Positions 1 through 10,961 are shown, numbered from the stretch's first letter. The stretch: 64,000 nt of DNA from Isoetes taiwanensis (GCA_021234155.1 JAJEKV010000010.1:5494871-5558870); one strand, 5' to 3'. The notes: generated from the letters alone by a model not told the origin. Translations and numbers: made by a program.

Positions 1-257
1 GGAATTTTCATTTAATTTTAAGCCTATGTAAGCTGGAAAGATATTACAGATATGTAAGCTGGAAAGCCTATTCACGCTGGAGACAAGAATAAGACAAGCA
101 TAAAATACTCTATCAATGAGACAAACATGGAATAGTCTAGATCTACTGCTGCAAAGACTCAGACTTAAAACTTTCAAATTCAAGACTCACGCTTAAATCT
201 ACAAGTGAGAAAAAACAGAAATTAAAAACTTTAAAGAGAAGTGTACCAATTACATAC

Positions 258-450
258 CTCAGATTTGGATAATTTCCTAAACTGTACGTTGTACGAGAGG
301 TCAACATCAATATTCTGATCTTCAATTTCAGCTTCAGAGGAGCGAAAGTCTTCACCATCATCATCACCATCCTCGCTAGATGATGAGGAAGCACTCAACA
401 CTACATTTCTGTTTAAAATAATTGCACCCGCTGATCTTTGTTTTCTTTTG
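258..450 (-). CDS. possible 3' part of an unidentified exon
   Basis: The minus strand reads open through a Ser-rich then acidic stretch (SSSSSEDGDDDGEDF) ending KLSKSE, followed by a good splice donor (GAG/GTATGTAA) at 258/257. The composition and donor suggest a real coding exon, but I do not recognise the family and cannot fix its 5' boundary. The plus strand just downstream encodes a different gene fragment, so the two would overlap or abut head to head. Low confidence. Confidence 0.22.
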
Positions 451-792
451 GCCCCTTGCTTAGAAGTTTCTGCTTCTAGGATATTGCATGAACTTGAGGA
501 CCGCCGATGCTCCTCCAACCTAGAAAGAAAATGTGATGCTAGAACATTTCGACCATGTATTAATCGGGAGCTAGAAGAGAAGCGCACAGAAACTGCTGAG
601 ATACAACATGATAGAGCAAGACAAAAGGAAGAAATCAAGGAACTTGAAAGTATAGTGCTGGTCAAGCATGCAGAGGCTCAAATGTTTCAAAATCATGCAG
701 ATGAAGCACGCACGGAAGCTGAAGCATTACAGAGGATTGTTTTGGCTAAATGCGAGAAAATAGATGAGGAGTATAAATACAAGTTAACCAAG
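448..792 (+). pseudogene. OBERON-like (PHD-finger protein) coiled-coil fragment
   Basis: The frame from about 565 encodes a charged coiled coil with the signature of the C-terminal region of plant OBERON/TITANIA PHD-finger proteins: TAEIQHDRARQKEEIKELES, then HAEAQMFQNHADEARTEAEA, then LQRIVLAKCEKIDEEY. Those proteins are nuclear regulators of meristem establishment (family knowledge). Neither the PHD finger nor the rest of the gene is visible, and the reading stops at LTK followed by TGA. Kinase sequence begins almost at that base, so this is a truncated fragment joined to unrelated coding sequence. Confidence 0.6.
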
Positions 793-1455
793 TGATGATG
801 GTGGATTTGGAACAGTGTATAAAGGCAACCTTGCTGATAATTCATTGTGGCTGTCAAAGTACTGAAGCAGCGAGATGGAGGGGATAAGACATTTCATTCA
901 GAAGTGAGTACCATAGGTGCCATTCAACACGTCAATCTGGTTTGCCTCAGAGGCTTCTGTGTGGAAAATTGCCATAGGTTACTTGTGTATGAGTATATGG
1001 AGAAAGGATCCCTCAATACTTTCCTATTTTCTACAGATAATGAGGCACTAAACTGTTGGATTGGCACAATAGATTCACAGTTGCCATAGGAACAGCAAAA
1101 GCTTTGGCCTATCTCCAGACTTTGGGCTTGCAAGGCTCATTGGTAGAGATTTTGGCACCATAATCACTACCATACGCGAGGTTTATCTTGCCCCTGAATG
1201 GATCTCAGGCAAGCTAATCACCTCCAAGGCTGATGTCTACAGCTATGGCATGACATTACTTGAAATTATAGGGGGTTGTAGAAACATTATGACGTTGAAA
1301 ACATTTTCTTCCCTTTGTTGGCTGCCAAGGAGATGAAGACAGACAACATTGCAGCAGTTGTTGATTCAAGACTACAAGGAAGGTTTGACAAGGATCAGGC
1401 AAGTATATTATTAAGAGTAGCTATTTGTTGCATTCAAGATGAAGAAGCAACAAAA
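793..1455 (+). pseudogene. G-type lectin S-receptor-like Ser/Thr kinase fragment
   Basis: Kinase motifs appear in order but in shifting frames: the glycine loop GGFGTVYKG (near 800), VAVKVLK with the ATP-binding lysine (near 850), IQHVNLVCLRGFC, LLVYEYMEKGSLNTFLF (to ~1030), VAIGTAKALAYL (near 1085), DFGLARL (near 1120), YLAPEWISGKLITSKADVYS (near 1185) and the C-lobe VVDSRLQGRFDKDQA (near 1355). This order and wording is typical of SD-type receptor-like kinases at the plasma membrane. The HRD catalytic loop is missing: the text jumps from AYL straight to DFGLARL. There are at least two frameshifts, and no lectin, PAN or transmembrane part. It is a dead fragment abutting the OBERON-like piece. 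Confidence 0.72.
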
Positions 1456-1672
1456 TGGAGGCAACAAAATGCAGAAAATGGAGGCAACAAAAAGTCAGGT
1501 ATTCTGTGGAAATCAAAACAGATAACATTCTACATAGTTGCATGCTCTATTTTTCTGATGTAAGGACCTCTTTTTGTCTCTGAAACTGAAGCTATCTATC
1601 AGACAAACTAATTGCCCAGAATTTATAGTGGTTTTATCTATCAGAGGAAATGCTTGAAACTAAAGCAATGTT

Positions 1673-1880
1673 TTACCTCTCCTTTCCATTCTTTTTCTTT
1701 TGGATCTTCTTTTCTGAATCATCTTGGCCTTTGATAGTTCTTTGGATCTGTTTCTGCAATTCCGTCATAAGAGCAGCCAAAACATCTTCTGGCACATTGG
1801 CCATGAAACTCTCCAGCTTATCTCCAGAAGACTCCTCTCTCGACACATTTTTGCCCTTGTCGGGCCTATTAGAAGACACT
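1673..1880 (-). CDS. possible unidentified exon
   Basis: The minus strand carries a hydrophilic reading with SREESSGDKLESFMANVPED followed by VLAALMTELQKQIQ and a lysine-rich end. A plausible acceptor (TGTTTAG) lies just upstream near 1877. It looks coding in composition, but the family is not recognised. It lies 150 bp outside the CACTA terminus at 2029 and may be host or transposon derived. Confidence 0.2.
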
Positions 1881-2046
1881 AAACACCAATAGATAGACGT
1901 TAGAAGCTGGCAGGAGCAACATAAATGCAGGAAGAACCTAAAAATGGAAAATTTATTGCTAACATTTTTGCGTTGCTTGAAGCTTACTGATCGTGATTGT
2001 GGCGACTCTTGGTGATTGTAGCGACTATCACTACAAAAATGTTGAG

Positions 2047-2412
2047 CCTTTTCAACGTCTATATCGACCTTTGAACGTCGATGCATCGTCGATCATCGAC
2101 GTTCAAAGGTCGACAGTAAACCTCTATATCGACTGAAGACCGTCGATCGTCGACCAAAAACCGTCGAAATACGTGTCGAAATAGCGGCGTCGATCGTCGA
2201 CGGTGAATCGTCGATCGTCGACGATTCGTGACGTGGCGATGCCACGGTGATGCCACGCTGGCCGTCCAGCGTCACCGCCCACAGAACGTCGATCATCGAC
2301 GTTGCGTGCCACGCTGGACGTGAGTGGCACGCTGGGCGGTGAGTGGCAAACCCACGCGCTACCATGCCAGGTGGCATGCCACGGTGGACGTCGATCATCG
2401 ACGTCTCTAAAT
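2047..2412. repeat. left subterminal palindromic repeats of the CACTA element
   Basis: About ten variants of a 14-18 bp palindrome built on CGTCGAT-N-ATCGACG and GTCGATCGTCGAC occur here, often joined to GTTC or GGTCGAC, with GC-rich spacers of the type GTGGCATGCCACG that are themselves self-complementary. The same units recur in inverse arrangement at 6085-6515. Family knowledge: CACTA transposases bind short subterminal repeats. Confidence 0.75.
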
Positions 2413-2718
2413 ATTAAAAAAAAAAATTTAAAAATTAAAAAAATTAAAACATTTAATGGGTGCAATTTAAGACATATTAAGTTGTAAAGACTTCGAATTT
2501 TATTTATCAAATAAAATATTTGGAGAAATCTAAATTAGTCAATTAAAATCTAATTAAAATCAACTAAAATCTAAATTAATCAATTAAAATCTAATTAAAA
2601 TCTAAATTAATCAATTAAAGATCGTTCTTAAAATAGACTTAGGTATCAGAGGCGTACACGTAATCAAAATATAAAAAGTAGTGAGAAAATATACTTTCAA
2701 AATCATATTCAACAAAAG

Positions 2719-3174
2719 TTAATGTATCATTGAACTACAAAATACGTAAAGTCTATTCACCACACTTGGAGTTGGAGAATAGCGAGACATAACATAAAAA
2801 TCGAAGAGTTCAAGTTGCGCTACCGTATGACCTCTCGTCTTCCTCGTCGCCCTGCCATGAAAACATATCACGAAGCTTAAAGCTAAATACTTGCAAAGAA
2901 TTATGTAGTGAATAATACATACATCACCCTTTTCACCAAGAGCGTATCGGATGGCCGCCGCATTGCCCAATCGATTAGCCCTTTCGCGATCATCTCTAGT
3001 CGCTGGGCGTTTAAGGATTGTTTGGCACAAGCTGTTAAAATTACTATAACCACCAGATCCAGTCATGTTGGTAGCATAGCGCTCCGATTCTGCGTCGTAC
3101 CTTGCTGCCAAAGCTGCCTGAGTTGCCGCTACTCCTCTCGCTGACAATATGTTGGCCTTGCAAGACTGCAACAC
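2719..3174 (-). CDS. exon-like ORF inside the CACTA element
   Basis: A minus-strand reading of about 80 residues (ARYDAESERYATNMTGSGGY, then NFNSLCQTILKRPATRDD, then RERANRLGNAAAIRYALGEK) runs to a donor-like site near 2920. More exon-like text follows at 2720-2850. The Ala/Arg-rich helical composition resembles the accessory ORF of CACTA elements (the plant En/Spm transposase domain), but I cannot place catalytic residues. Further exon-like pieces on the same strand lie near 3250-3350, 3463-3651 and 4340-4434 (FEQARNLEERLFRRFLAP). Probably one decayed multi-exon transposon gene. Confidence 0.3.
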   Translation of the reverse strand: MLQSCKANILSARGVAATQAALAARYDAESERYATNMTGSGGYSNFNSLCQTILKRPATRDDRERANRLGNAAAIRYALGEKGDVCIIHYIILCKYLALSFVICFHGRATRKTRGHTVAQLELFDFYVMSRYSPTPSVVNRLYVFCSSMIH

Positions 3175-3839
3175 AACACAAGTCCTTAGTCCCTTTATAT
3201 TAATCTAGATATACGTCTACGACTTGTGATAAGCATTAGAGATGTACTACGAATGACGCTTCGTTCATCCAATGGGGTCGAGTTGCTTCTTCTATCGGGA
3301 CTTTTTCCATATCAGCATGTTTTATCAGTCTCTTCTTCTGGTCGTTTCTGCACAACGTAAATCAAACATGAGTACGATATTGATCACGATTAAGAACAAG
3401 GGAAGGTAATACCTCATGGCTTTAACATTTGGGGCCATACCTACAAACCAAATTAAACTAATTTATCGACAATGCATAAAAAAATACAAAGAAAAAAAGG
3501 ATTCGTGGATTACCCTAAATACATTAGCAAATAAATTTACAAGAGTAGTAGGTGAGCTTGGACCCGAAGCACTTAGTCCCCTCCACTCAAGGTGGAGTCG
3601 ACCATCCCCCTTGCCCGTCTCCCCAAGTTTTTTTAAACCTAAACAAAGCATTAAACTTAAACGTATTAAAAATAAATTCTTACCTGGAATAAGTACAAGG
3701 TGTTCGTTGTCGTTCGCAAAAGCAACGCATTTTGTTAGGAGTTATGCATGCAAAACAAGACATCCAATGGTTAGAAAAAAATATTAAACTAAGTAAGAAA
3801 CAAAACATTGCAAGGTCGTTCATCGACCTTGCATTAAAA

Positions 3840-4200
3840 AAAGAAAAAAACAAAAACAAAGGAAGCCGTCCTTCATCGATGAAGAAAAGAATAGAGGAAG
3901 AATCGAAGAGGAAAAATGAATGATGAAAAAGAATTCGAAGAAGAAGAATGGAGGAGGAGGAGGAAGAAGAAGAAAAAGTGGAGGAGGATGATGAAGAAGA
4001 AATAGAAGAAGAAGAAATAGAGGAAGAGATGATGAGAGAAAGGGATGTGGTCGATTCGGAAAAGAATATAGAAGAGGGAGGGATTTGGAAGAAGGAAGAA
4101 GAAGCAAGAATTTGGAAGAGCAAAGAAGCAAGAATAAAAAAGGGCATGGCAAATATGAGGATAGAAACATTGGAAGGGATCAAAATGGAAAGGGGATGGA
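3840..4200. repeat. GA-rich low-complexity tract
   Basis: Almost pure purine sequence (GAGGAGGAAGAAGAAG and variants). It produces a Glu-rich plus-strand ORF and Ser/Leu-rich minus-strand ORFs that are composition artefacts, not evidence for protein genes. Confidence 0.85.
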
Positions 4201-4454
4201 AGAATTAACTAAAAGAGGCCAAGATTGATGAGAATGGGAAGAACAAACAACAAGAACATAAAGCCCTAAAACTTGGAAAAAAACAAGCATGGATTCAAAA
4301 AAAGAGATGGTTGATCCAAGCACATACCTTCTGGAGCTTGCTTGGCAAAGGAAATGGGCTTCAAGACCGATGGGCGCCAAAAATCGCCGGAATAAACGCT
4401 CCTCCAAGTTTCTTGCTTGCTCGAAATAGGTCATGGGTTTTCCATACCGTTAGG

Positions 4455-4582
4455 AAATATTACATGGTACGACGTCGATAATCGACGTTCAAGATAAACG
4501 TCGATGCTCGACGGATATACTGACAAAACGGTCAATATCGACGTTGGCTAAACATTAAAAAAAAAAAAAAAAAAAAAAAAAA
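4455..4582. repeat. internal patch of CGTCGAT palindromes followed by poly(A)
   Basis: ACGTCGATAATCGACGTT, CGTCGATGCTCGACG and a third partial unit occur within 90 bp, followed by about 26 A. These are the units found at both ends of the CACTA element, so an older element end or a nested related element may lie here. Confidence 0.6.
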
Positions 4583-4848
4583 GTTAATTGTACCTACAAA
4601 GGTTCGAATTGAAGCAAAAACCCTGACATCCAAAACCCTAGCCGCTTCAAATATACTTGGTTGAGGCAACAAGAGCTTGGCCGCTTCACATCTAGTTCTA
4701 GCAAGCGTCCCAGGCGTCTTTGGAGCGATCTAAGGTTATATTTTGTATTTCCTTTCTCCGCAATCACTCCTTGTTCATTATCGTTCTTTGCCCCTTATTT
4801 GTAGCTCTTTCTAATGTGAGGATGCAGGATGCCTCGCCCTACTATACG

Positions 4849-5816
4849 AAGCTGCCCGTCCGTCGTCGGGGCCTTTGGGAGAGGACGTTCAGGGCAAGCT
4901 GCCTCCCTGTGGTTTTAAGGTTCCGTCTTCTGGCGTCAAGATCCTCCCTCTACGCAAGGACACGGTGCAAGGTCCTGGACAGATCCGGCAAGGGCAAGGG
5001 TGCCAACACACCCGCCCCCCGTCCCGGCTGCCTGTTGTTGGGCGGCACCCTTCCCCAATTCGAACGAGTCTAGGACTTTGCGTGGAGGCCTCAAGGGAGG
5101 GTAGAGGCCATACCCCAAGAGACGGACCCCAAAAAAGTTCCCGAGGGAGCCCGTACTGCCACCGCTCCTCCGTGGAGCCGTACGCGAATACCCGCCCTCC
5201 CGAAGCTCGGTTCGTCTATCTGACCGTTGAATCCTCTTTTCAATGGCCCTGCTTCGATCAGGTTCCAAAAAATTCAAGATCCGTCCGGCAGAGCTTGCCA
5301 AACCGCGAAGCGTGCTTTGGATGGTTGTGCGAAAATCCAAGGGTCTTGCCATTCGGGCAGTCAGGGGTCTCCGGAATGGCGATTCGACTTCGCCATTATG
5401 TCCGGAATGGCGGCATTACCCTAGTGACCAGGTTACACGGTCAATTTCTCCAAAGAAGGGAACACGAACGCCACACATGGCAGTATTCCACAGCCACCTC
5501 CCAAGCCAATTGACTACAGGAGTGCTGGATATGAGGCGCTTTGGAGCTTCTTGGAGATGGGGTGGTCTTCTGCCCGCGAAACTTGGTAACCTGCATAATG
5601 CCGGCGTTCTGAGTCCATTGGAACAGTCGGTTCGCGATTCTGAGAAGGGGAAGCTGCCCGTCCGTCGTCGCGGCCTTTGGGGGAGGACGCTCGGGACAAG
5701 CTGCCTCCGGGTGGTTTTAAGGTTCCGTATTCTGGCGTCAACATCCTCCCTCTAGGCGAGGACACTGTGCAAGATCCTGGACAGATCCGGAAAGGGCAAG
5801 GGTGCCGACACACCCG
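4849..5816. repeat. pair of 166-bp direct repeats with a ~640-bp spacer
   Basis: 4849-5014 and 5651-5816 are direct copies (both begin AAGCTGCCCGTCCGTCGTCG and end near CACACCCG), roughly 90% alike by eye. The spacer is GC-rich with a small hairpin (AATGGCGATTCGACTTCGCC, about 5385-5407). The layout resembles a tiny LTR element (TRIM), but the repeats do not start TG and end CA and I see no primer site. A segmental duplication is equally possible. It lies inside the CACTA element; the ORFs across it are not credible genes. Confidence 0.55.
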
Positions 5817-6084
5817 TGGACTTCACCCTTATGTCCGGAATGTCTAGGTGGCATATGTTGGAGCATGCGTGGAAGAAATTGCTTATGGAAGTTGCAATAT
5901 TATTGTTGCCTATAGTATACACAAATAATCGTGTCAAAGTATTTTCTTATTCATATGTGAAAAAATATAATATTAATACAAATTGCAAGTTCAAACAATG
6001 ATGGTCTCATATCATAAAAATAGTCTAGCCTCCATATTCGACTGTCATCTCTTCTTGGCCTTCAAATATGCGGCGGCCAAAAAC

Positions 6085-6515
6085 AACGTCGATCGTCGAT
6101 GTTCAACACCACGTAGGCATGCCACGCGGGCGACCACGTCGGCCTCGGCCAGACCACGCATTCCACGTCATCTCGACACAACGTCGATCATCGACGTTCC
6201 ACGCCACGCGCACAGCCACGCTGGCGCTGGGGGACCACGTAGGCATCGGCCAGGCCACGCATGCCATGTCATCATCGATACAACTTCGATGATCGACGTT
6301 CCACGCCACGCGCACAGCCACGCGGCCGTCGGGCGACCAGGTAGGCATGCCACGAGGCCAAAGGCGACACGTCACTCCAACTTAGCGTCGATGATCGACG
6401 TTCAATGGTCACCGGTCGACGTTTGACTGGTCAATGTAGACGATCGACGTTGACCGTCGATTGTCGACCTGTTTAGGTCGATAATCGACGGACAAATGTC
6501 GATTATCTACGTTGG
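6085..6515. repeat. right subterminal palindromic repeats of the CACTA element
   Basis: Units such as ACGTCGATCATCGACGTTCC and CAACTTCGATGATCGACGTT recur about nine times, spaced by GC-rich CCACGCCACGCGCACAGCC segments, ending 12 bp before the terminal TTGTAGTG. This mirrors 2047-2412. Confidence 0.75.
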
Positions 6516-6534
6516 TCCCTTGTAGTGTAAAAAC

Positions 6535-8720
6535 GAACCCTAGATAGGCAGTGGCTATTCAAGAAGGATGATTCAAGATTTATTCTCGCTGTGAACCAGG
6601 TAATTTCTCGAGCCATATTTCTGTTTGAGCGTATCTTTGGGTTGTTTCTATTTTTCATAATTTTCTTCTGTTCTCGATTGCATTGTTGGGATAATGATGA
6701 ATCGGCATTGTTGAGATCTTAATATTACCTTGTTAAAACCATTGTTGAGATCTTATATTACCTTGTTAAAACTAGTGGTGTGTAATAGAACCAAAGATAC
6801 TCTATATTCATAATGTGGGCAATGGTTTTTTCGTAATGTTTGGGCAGTGGCACAAAGCTAATACCCGCTGCCCCAAAGCATTACATTAGAGAATGTGCCA
6901 AGGCAGACAATTTTGCCTAGCTCGGACCTTGGCTCGCCCTTACGGGATTGCTAAGCCCTTACCAGACAAAATTGCATGCCCTGGCACATTATCTATACCA
7001 TTGTATATGGTGTGAATATTGTGTTTTAGGCAATGGACACCAATGATTGCAATGGCTAGTATTAGAAAGCTTTACTTCATTGTCTGCTAGGTCATGTTCT
7101 ATTTTTCTCGAGGGGTAATGATTTTTTGTACCACAATCGGAACCTTATACTCAACATGAACATTAGAAAGGCTCACTTCATTTAGGGTATTGCCTAGTCA
7201 TTTTGGGAAAACATTAGTGGCTCACGAGGTGTCATTCATGCATGTGGAAATGTGAGTGACCCCCGATAAGCAGGCAATATACAAGAAGGACGAATCAAGA
7301 TTTATGAAGCGTATCTTTGGGTTGCTCATCTTTTTTATCATTTTTTGTTTTTCTCGATTTCATGTTGATGTAATGATTCACTGTAATGGTGATCTTATAT
7401 TAGCCTCTTCGACGTGTAATAGAACCAATGGTCTGTAATCGAATCAAATATGTTCTATATTCAGTATGCATGGTGTGATTATTGGTTCTTAGGCAATAGA
7501 ACCAATGATGTTAAGGTTGTGCGATGGCTAATATTAGGAAGATTCACTTCATTGTCTGCTATGGTCATTCCGAGCAACACATGCTGATCTTAGATGCTCT
7601 GCGGTACCGCTGCATCAATTGCTGGCATCGCCAATGGTTGCACTACCAGGGTTTTTCCTCCCATGTGGGGGTTTTTTCATCCCAGTAGTAGGGACACATT
7701 GTATAGTAGCATTTGTCTTTTTGGTGTGGTTTTATCTGCTTTGTGTACTGCATGTACCGTCTCATAGGTCAGTTTGGCCTCCGCGGACGTTAAAATATAC
7801 TTACTTCCTTCCTTCTTTCCTTCTAATATTCTCGATTTCATTGTTGGGTTAATGATATTCTGTACCATAATGGGGATTTTATAACAAGAATACTAGAAAG
7901 TTTCATTCCATTATCTGCGAGGGTATTGCCTAGTCATTTTGGGAAAACATTAATGCTCACGAGGTGTTATTCATGCATCTGGAAATGTGACTGACCCCTG
8001 ATAAGCAGGCAATATTCAAGAAGGACGAGTCAGAATTTATGAAGCGTGTCTTTGGGTTGCTCATCTTTTTTGTCATTTTTTGTTTTTCTCGATTTCATGT
8101 TGATGTAATGATTCATTGTAATGGGGATCTTATATTAGCCTCTTCGACGTGTAATAGAATCAGTGGTATGTAATGGAACCAAATATGCTCTATATTCAGT
8201 ATGCATGGTGTGATTATTGGTTCTTAGGCAATAGAACCAATGGTGTTAAGGTTGTGCAATGGCTAATATTAGGAAGATTCACTTCATTGTCTGCTATGGT
8301 CATTTTTTTAATATTCTCGATTTCATTGTTGGGTTAATGATATTGTGTACCATAATGGGGATCTTATAACAAGAATACTAAGAAAATTTCATTACATTAT
8401 CTGCGAGGGTATTGCCTAGTCATTTTGAGAAAACATTAGTGGCTCACAAGGTGTCATTCGTGCAGGTGGAAACATGAACGAACCCTAGATCAGTAGGCAC
8501 TATCAAGAAGGATAAATCAATATTTATTCTGCTAGCTGTGAACCAGGTAAGTACTCGCGTCATCTATCTGTTTGACACGTATCTTTGGGTTGTTCATCTT
8601 TTTCATCATTTTCTGTTTTTAATCTGTTGGTTCTTGAGCAGTAGAACCAATAGTATGAAATGGTATGTGATGGCTAATTTTATGAAGGTCCACTTCATCG
8701 TCTGCTAGGGTAATTTTTTG
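6535..8720. repeat. noncoding region made of decayed tandem duplications
   Basis: The phrase GCGTATCTTTGGGTTG and its surroundings recur near 6630, 7312, 8043 and 8580, each time following an AGAAGGA(C/T)GA-type motif. The clearest pair is about 7177-7568 and 7921-8303 (~390 bp, about 95% alike by eye). A second unit (TATTCTCGATTTCATTGTTG) is at 7828 and 8312. Some copies contain a donor-like AACCAGGTAA, so it may be a duplicated untranslated exon with intron. No coding content is recognised. Confidence 0.6.
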
Positions 8721-8952
8721 CTTTTCTAGATTTCTTTTTGTTAAATCTAATAAATATATCCTTCTGCTTTTGTGGATAGTATTTGTCACAACAACATTTT
8801 ACTTCCAAAATATTAATAGCTTTGCTTTTCTACCTTATGCTGCTAATATAGAATATGTTTTTGCCTGCGATAAATGGTGTGCTCTTTTTTTTCTTTTCTT
8901 TTTTTTTAGCACGCCGCAACCCTCTTGCAATGCAATTTTAGGCTATCCACGT

Positions 8953-9066
8953 AACAATTACATGTCAGCAGAATCTGATGTGGCATGGTCTAAGCCGTAA
9001 CATCTTCGCAACAATTACATGTCAGCAGAATCTGATGTGGCATGGTCTAAGCCGTAACATCTTCGC
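8953..9066. repeat. perfect 57-bp tandem duplication
   Basis: AACAATTACATGTCAGCAGA begins identical 57-bp units at 8953 and 9010. It lies just upstream of a pyrimidine-rich, leader-like region (9121-9420). Confidence 0.9.
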
Positions 9067-9290
9067 AGAGCGACGGCTATTAAAATTAGGAAAAAAAGTC
9101 AGAAAAATACAGACGGAAATGGAGTCGTTTGCAATCTCTCCGCTCGGGCATTACAGTTTCTCTCGCTTCCGTACCCTAGATCCGAAGAAAGAAGTCCCCT
9201 TCTGTTTTTCCTTGTTTTTAGTTTCCTTCCATTTCTCTTTCCGTTTCTGTTGTTTGCTTCTTCGATTTTCCTTACCCTTTCTCTCGCTTC

Positions 9291-9401
9291 CTTCGGATTT
9301 CCTTCTTGTTAACGCATTCAATCGTTCCTTCGGATTTCCTTCTTGTTAACGCATTCAATCCTTCCTTCGGATTCCCATCTTGTTAACGCATTCAATCCTT
9401 C
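9291..9401. repeat. 37-bp unit repeated three times
   Basis: CTTCGGATTTCCTTCTTGTT units start at 9291, 9328 and 9365 in a pyrimidine-rich tract. The ORFs across it are Phe/Leu/Ser-rich and not convincing as protein. Confidence 0.85.
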
Positions 9402-9572
9402 TTCTTTTACCCTTACAGATGCAGCTCCAAATTTTGAGAACACAAATCTTGCCTTCTCTGGATGTAAGCTCGGATTCCAAACCTCCCTCCCTCTTTCATT
9501 TTCTTGCAGCTTTTTTTCTATATTTGATATGTGTGGGCAGTCGGAAGCCTTTGTGCAGCGGCATATCTCTGT

Positions 9573-10135
9573 TTCTCAGATTCCTGTAAGGACAAGAGCT
9601 CAAGGCATCTCATAAATCTTAGTTGAAAGGTTAAGCTTTCATATCGGGAGTTCTATCTATGTGTTGAGGAAGGCATTCAATCTGGAAATTTTGCTTGATT
9701 GGTTGCTCTGAGTTTAGATGCTTAGGGTAGATTCTAGACTGGACATCTCCTATAGAAGCGAAAATGATGAAGACTTTGTACTGAAAAAGTACTTAATTGT
9801 TTATTGCTGTTTTAGGGCACATATAGAAGGTAAAAGATGGCTTTTCTAATTCTATGCATCCACAGACTTCTGACCTTCAAGTTCTTTCACCAAACCAATG
9901 GTGTAGAGTCCATCCTCATCTTATCTTCGTGCTTACAGAGCTCCCTCACAGCTTCAATGGTCATTACTGCAATGGCATATTGCACAACCTCCAGTTTGAT
10001 TCCAGCAGCATACCCCTTTGCCCGAGATACATTATGTAATTATGTAATGTATCTCAGTTTCTCAAATTTCCTGTAAGGACAAGAGCTCAGGCCATTTCAT
10101 AAATATTAGTTGAAAAGTTAAGCTTTCATATCGGG
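9573..10135. repeat. pair of ~80-bp direct repeats
   Basis: TTTCTCAGATTCCTGTAAGG through AAGCTTTCATATCGGGA occurs at 9573-9650 and again, about 92% alike by eye, at 10056-10135. The material between is without a recognised gene. This is an intronic or intergenic duplication upstream of the thioesterase exon. Confidence 0.65.
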
Positions 10136-10251
10136 ACTTTGTTCTACTCAATAAATATTTTTATGCTCAAATATTGTCTTGAAAAGCATTCATAATTAGC
10201 CTTGACATTCTATATTGTGCAATCAGCTTTGACAATACATATTTGGTGCAG

Positions 10252-10444
10252 CCGTTTGGAGTTCTTCATGGAGGCATTTCAGCATTTCTTTCAGAGGCTG
10301 TTGCCAGCATGGGTGCACGAATTGCTTCAAATTGGCAAAGAGTAGCAGGGATTGAACTTAACATCAACCATCTTCGTTCTGCAAATATTGGACAAGAGGT
10401 TTATGTTAGTGGGGAAACTATTGCTGACTGGAAAAAGAGTACAA
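10252..10444 (+). pseudogene. DHNAT-type hotdog thioesterase, single exon
   Basis: This exon is bounded by TTGGTGCAG/CC and ACAA/GTATGTAT. It encodes PFGVLHGGISAFLSEAVASM, then GARIASNWQRVAGIELNINH, then LRSANIGQEVYVSGETI. That is the core of the plant 1,4-dihydroxy-2-naphthoyl-CoA thioesterase (4HBT hotdog) family, which acts in peroxisomes on the phylloquinone pathway intermediate. The HGG motif and the following acidic residue of the hotdog helix (SEAVAS) are present. I find neither the first exon upstream nor the C-terminal exon (expected to begin near a VWE-type strand) within several kb, so it is an orphan exon or a gene with very long introns. Confidence 0.72.
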
Positions 10445-10961
10445 GTATGTATATCATAGCCTAATATTTCACACAATTTTATCCCAAAAATCTACATGTT
10501 GTCCCTTCTATTCTAGATGTTATCTGGATTTCTATTTTGGATATGGGAGCAAAGAAAGTATACGTGGTTTAAAAGAATGCATGCCGAGATTTATTCTGCC
10601 CGCTCTGTGAACAACCTGCCATAAAAGAAGACCTACGACTCCAAAGAAGCAATTGCAGGTTTCAAAACAAGAACTCTGATGTACCTAGTGACTGAAGATA
10701 CCAAATCCACTGCTGCTGCAGCTCAAGGCTCACTCTCTGTTCTAAGCAAGATTAATGTGTTAATGTGTTAATGCAGGATTGCAAGGCAGTCAATACTCCA
10801 TTTGAATCAGGTTCAAGCTTCCTTTTGATAATGATGGAGATGAACGGGAACAGGCAGCCACACGAAAAGGTCCTCTTGGAAGGCTGACAAAATGCGTGCT
10901 TCCACATCTTAGGACTCGTGATAAAGGTATATTATATCGAACGGGGACAACATGCAGCAAT

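Larger units (their letters stand above)
2029..6527. mobile_element. CACTA (En/Spm) DNA transposon with dense subterminal palindromes
   Basis: The left end reads CACTACAAAAATG and the right end reads CCCTTGTAGTG, so the termini are the 8-bp inverted repeat CACTACAA typical of CACTA elements. The 3-bp flanks are TAT and TAA, so a target duplication is at best imperfect. Both ends hold many palindromic units of the type CGTCGATCATCGACG, the layout expected of transposase-binding subterminal repeats. The interior is mixed: minus-strand exon-like pieces, a GA-rich tract, a third patch of the same palindromes at 4455-4555 and an insertion with 166-bp direct repeats. No intact transposase is visible, so it is non-autonomous or decayed. 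Confidence 0.75.

Noticed and set aside
3820-4208. Glu-rich protein (plus) and Ser/Leu-rich proteins (minus)
   Set aside because: They are translations of a GA-rich low-complexity tract. ORFs on both strands and in several frames are all open for the same compositional reason.
4875-5813. GC-rich overlapping ORFs up to 212 codons
   Set aside because: They span the 166-bp direct repeats in every frame. GC-rich sequence gives few stops, and there is no domain.
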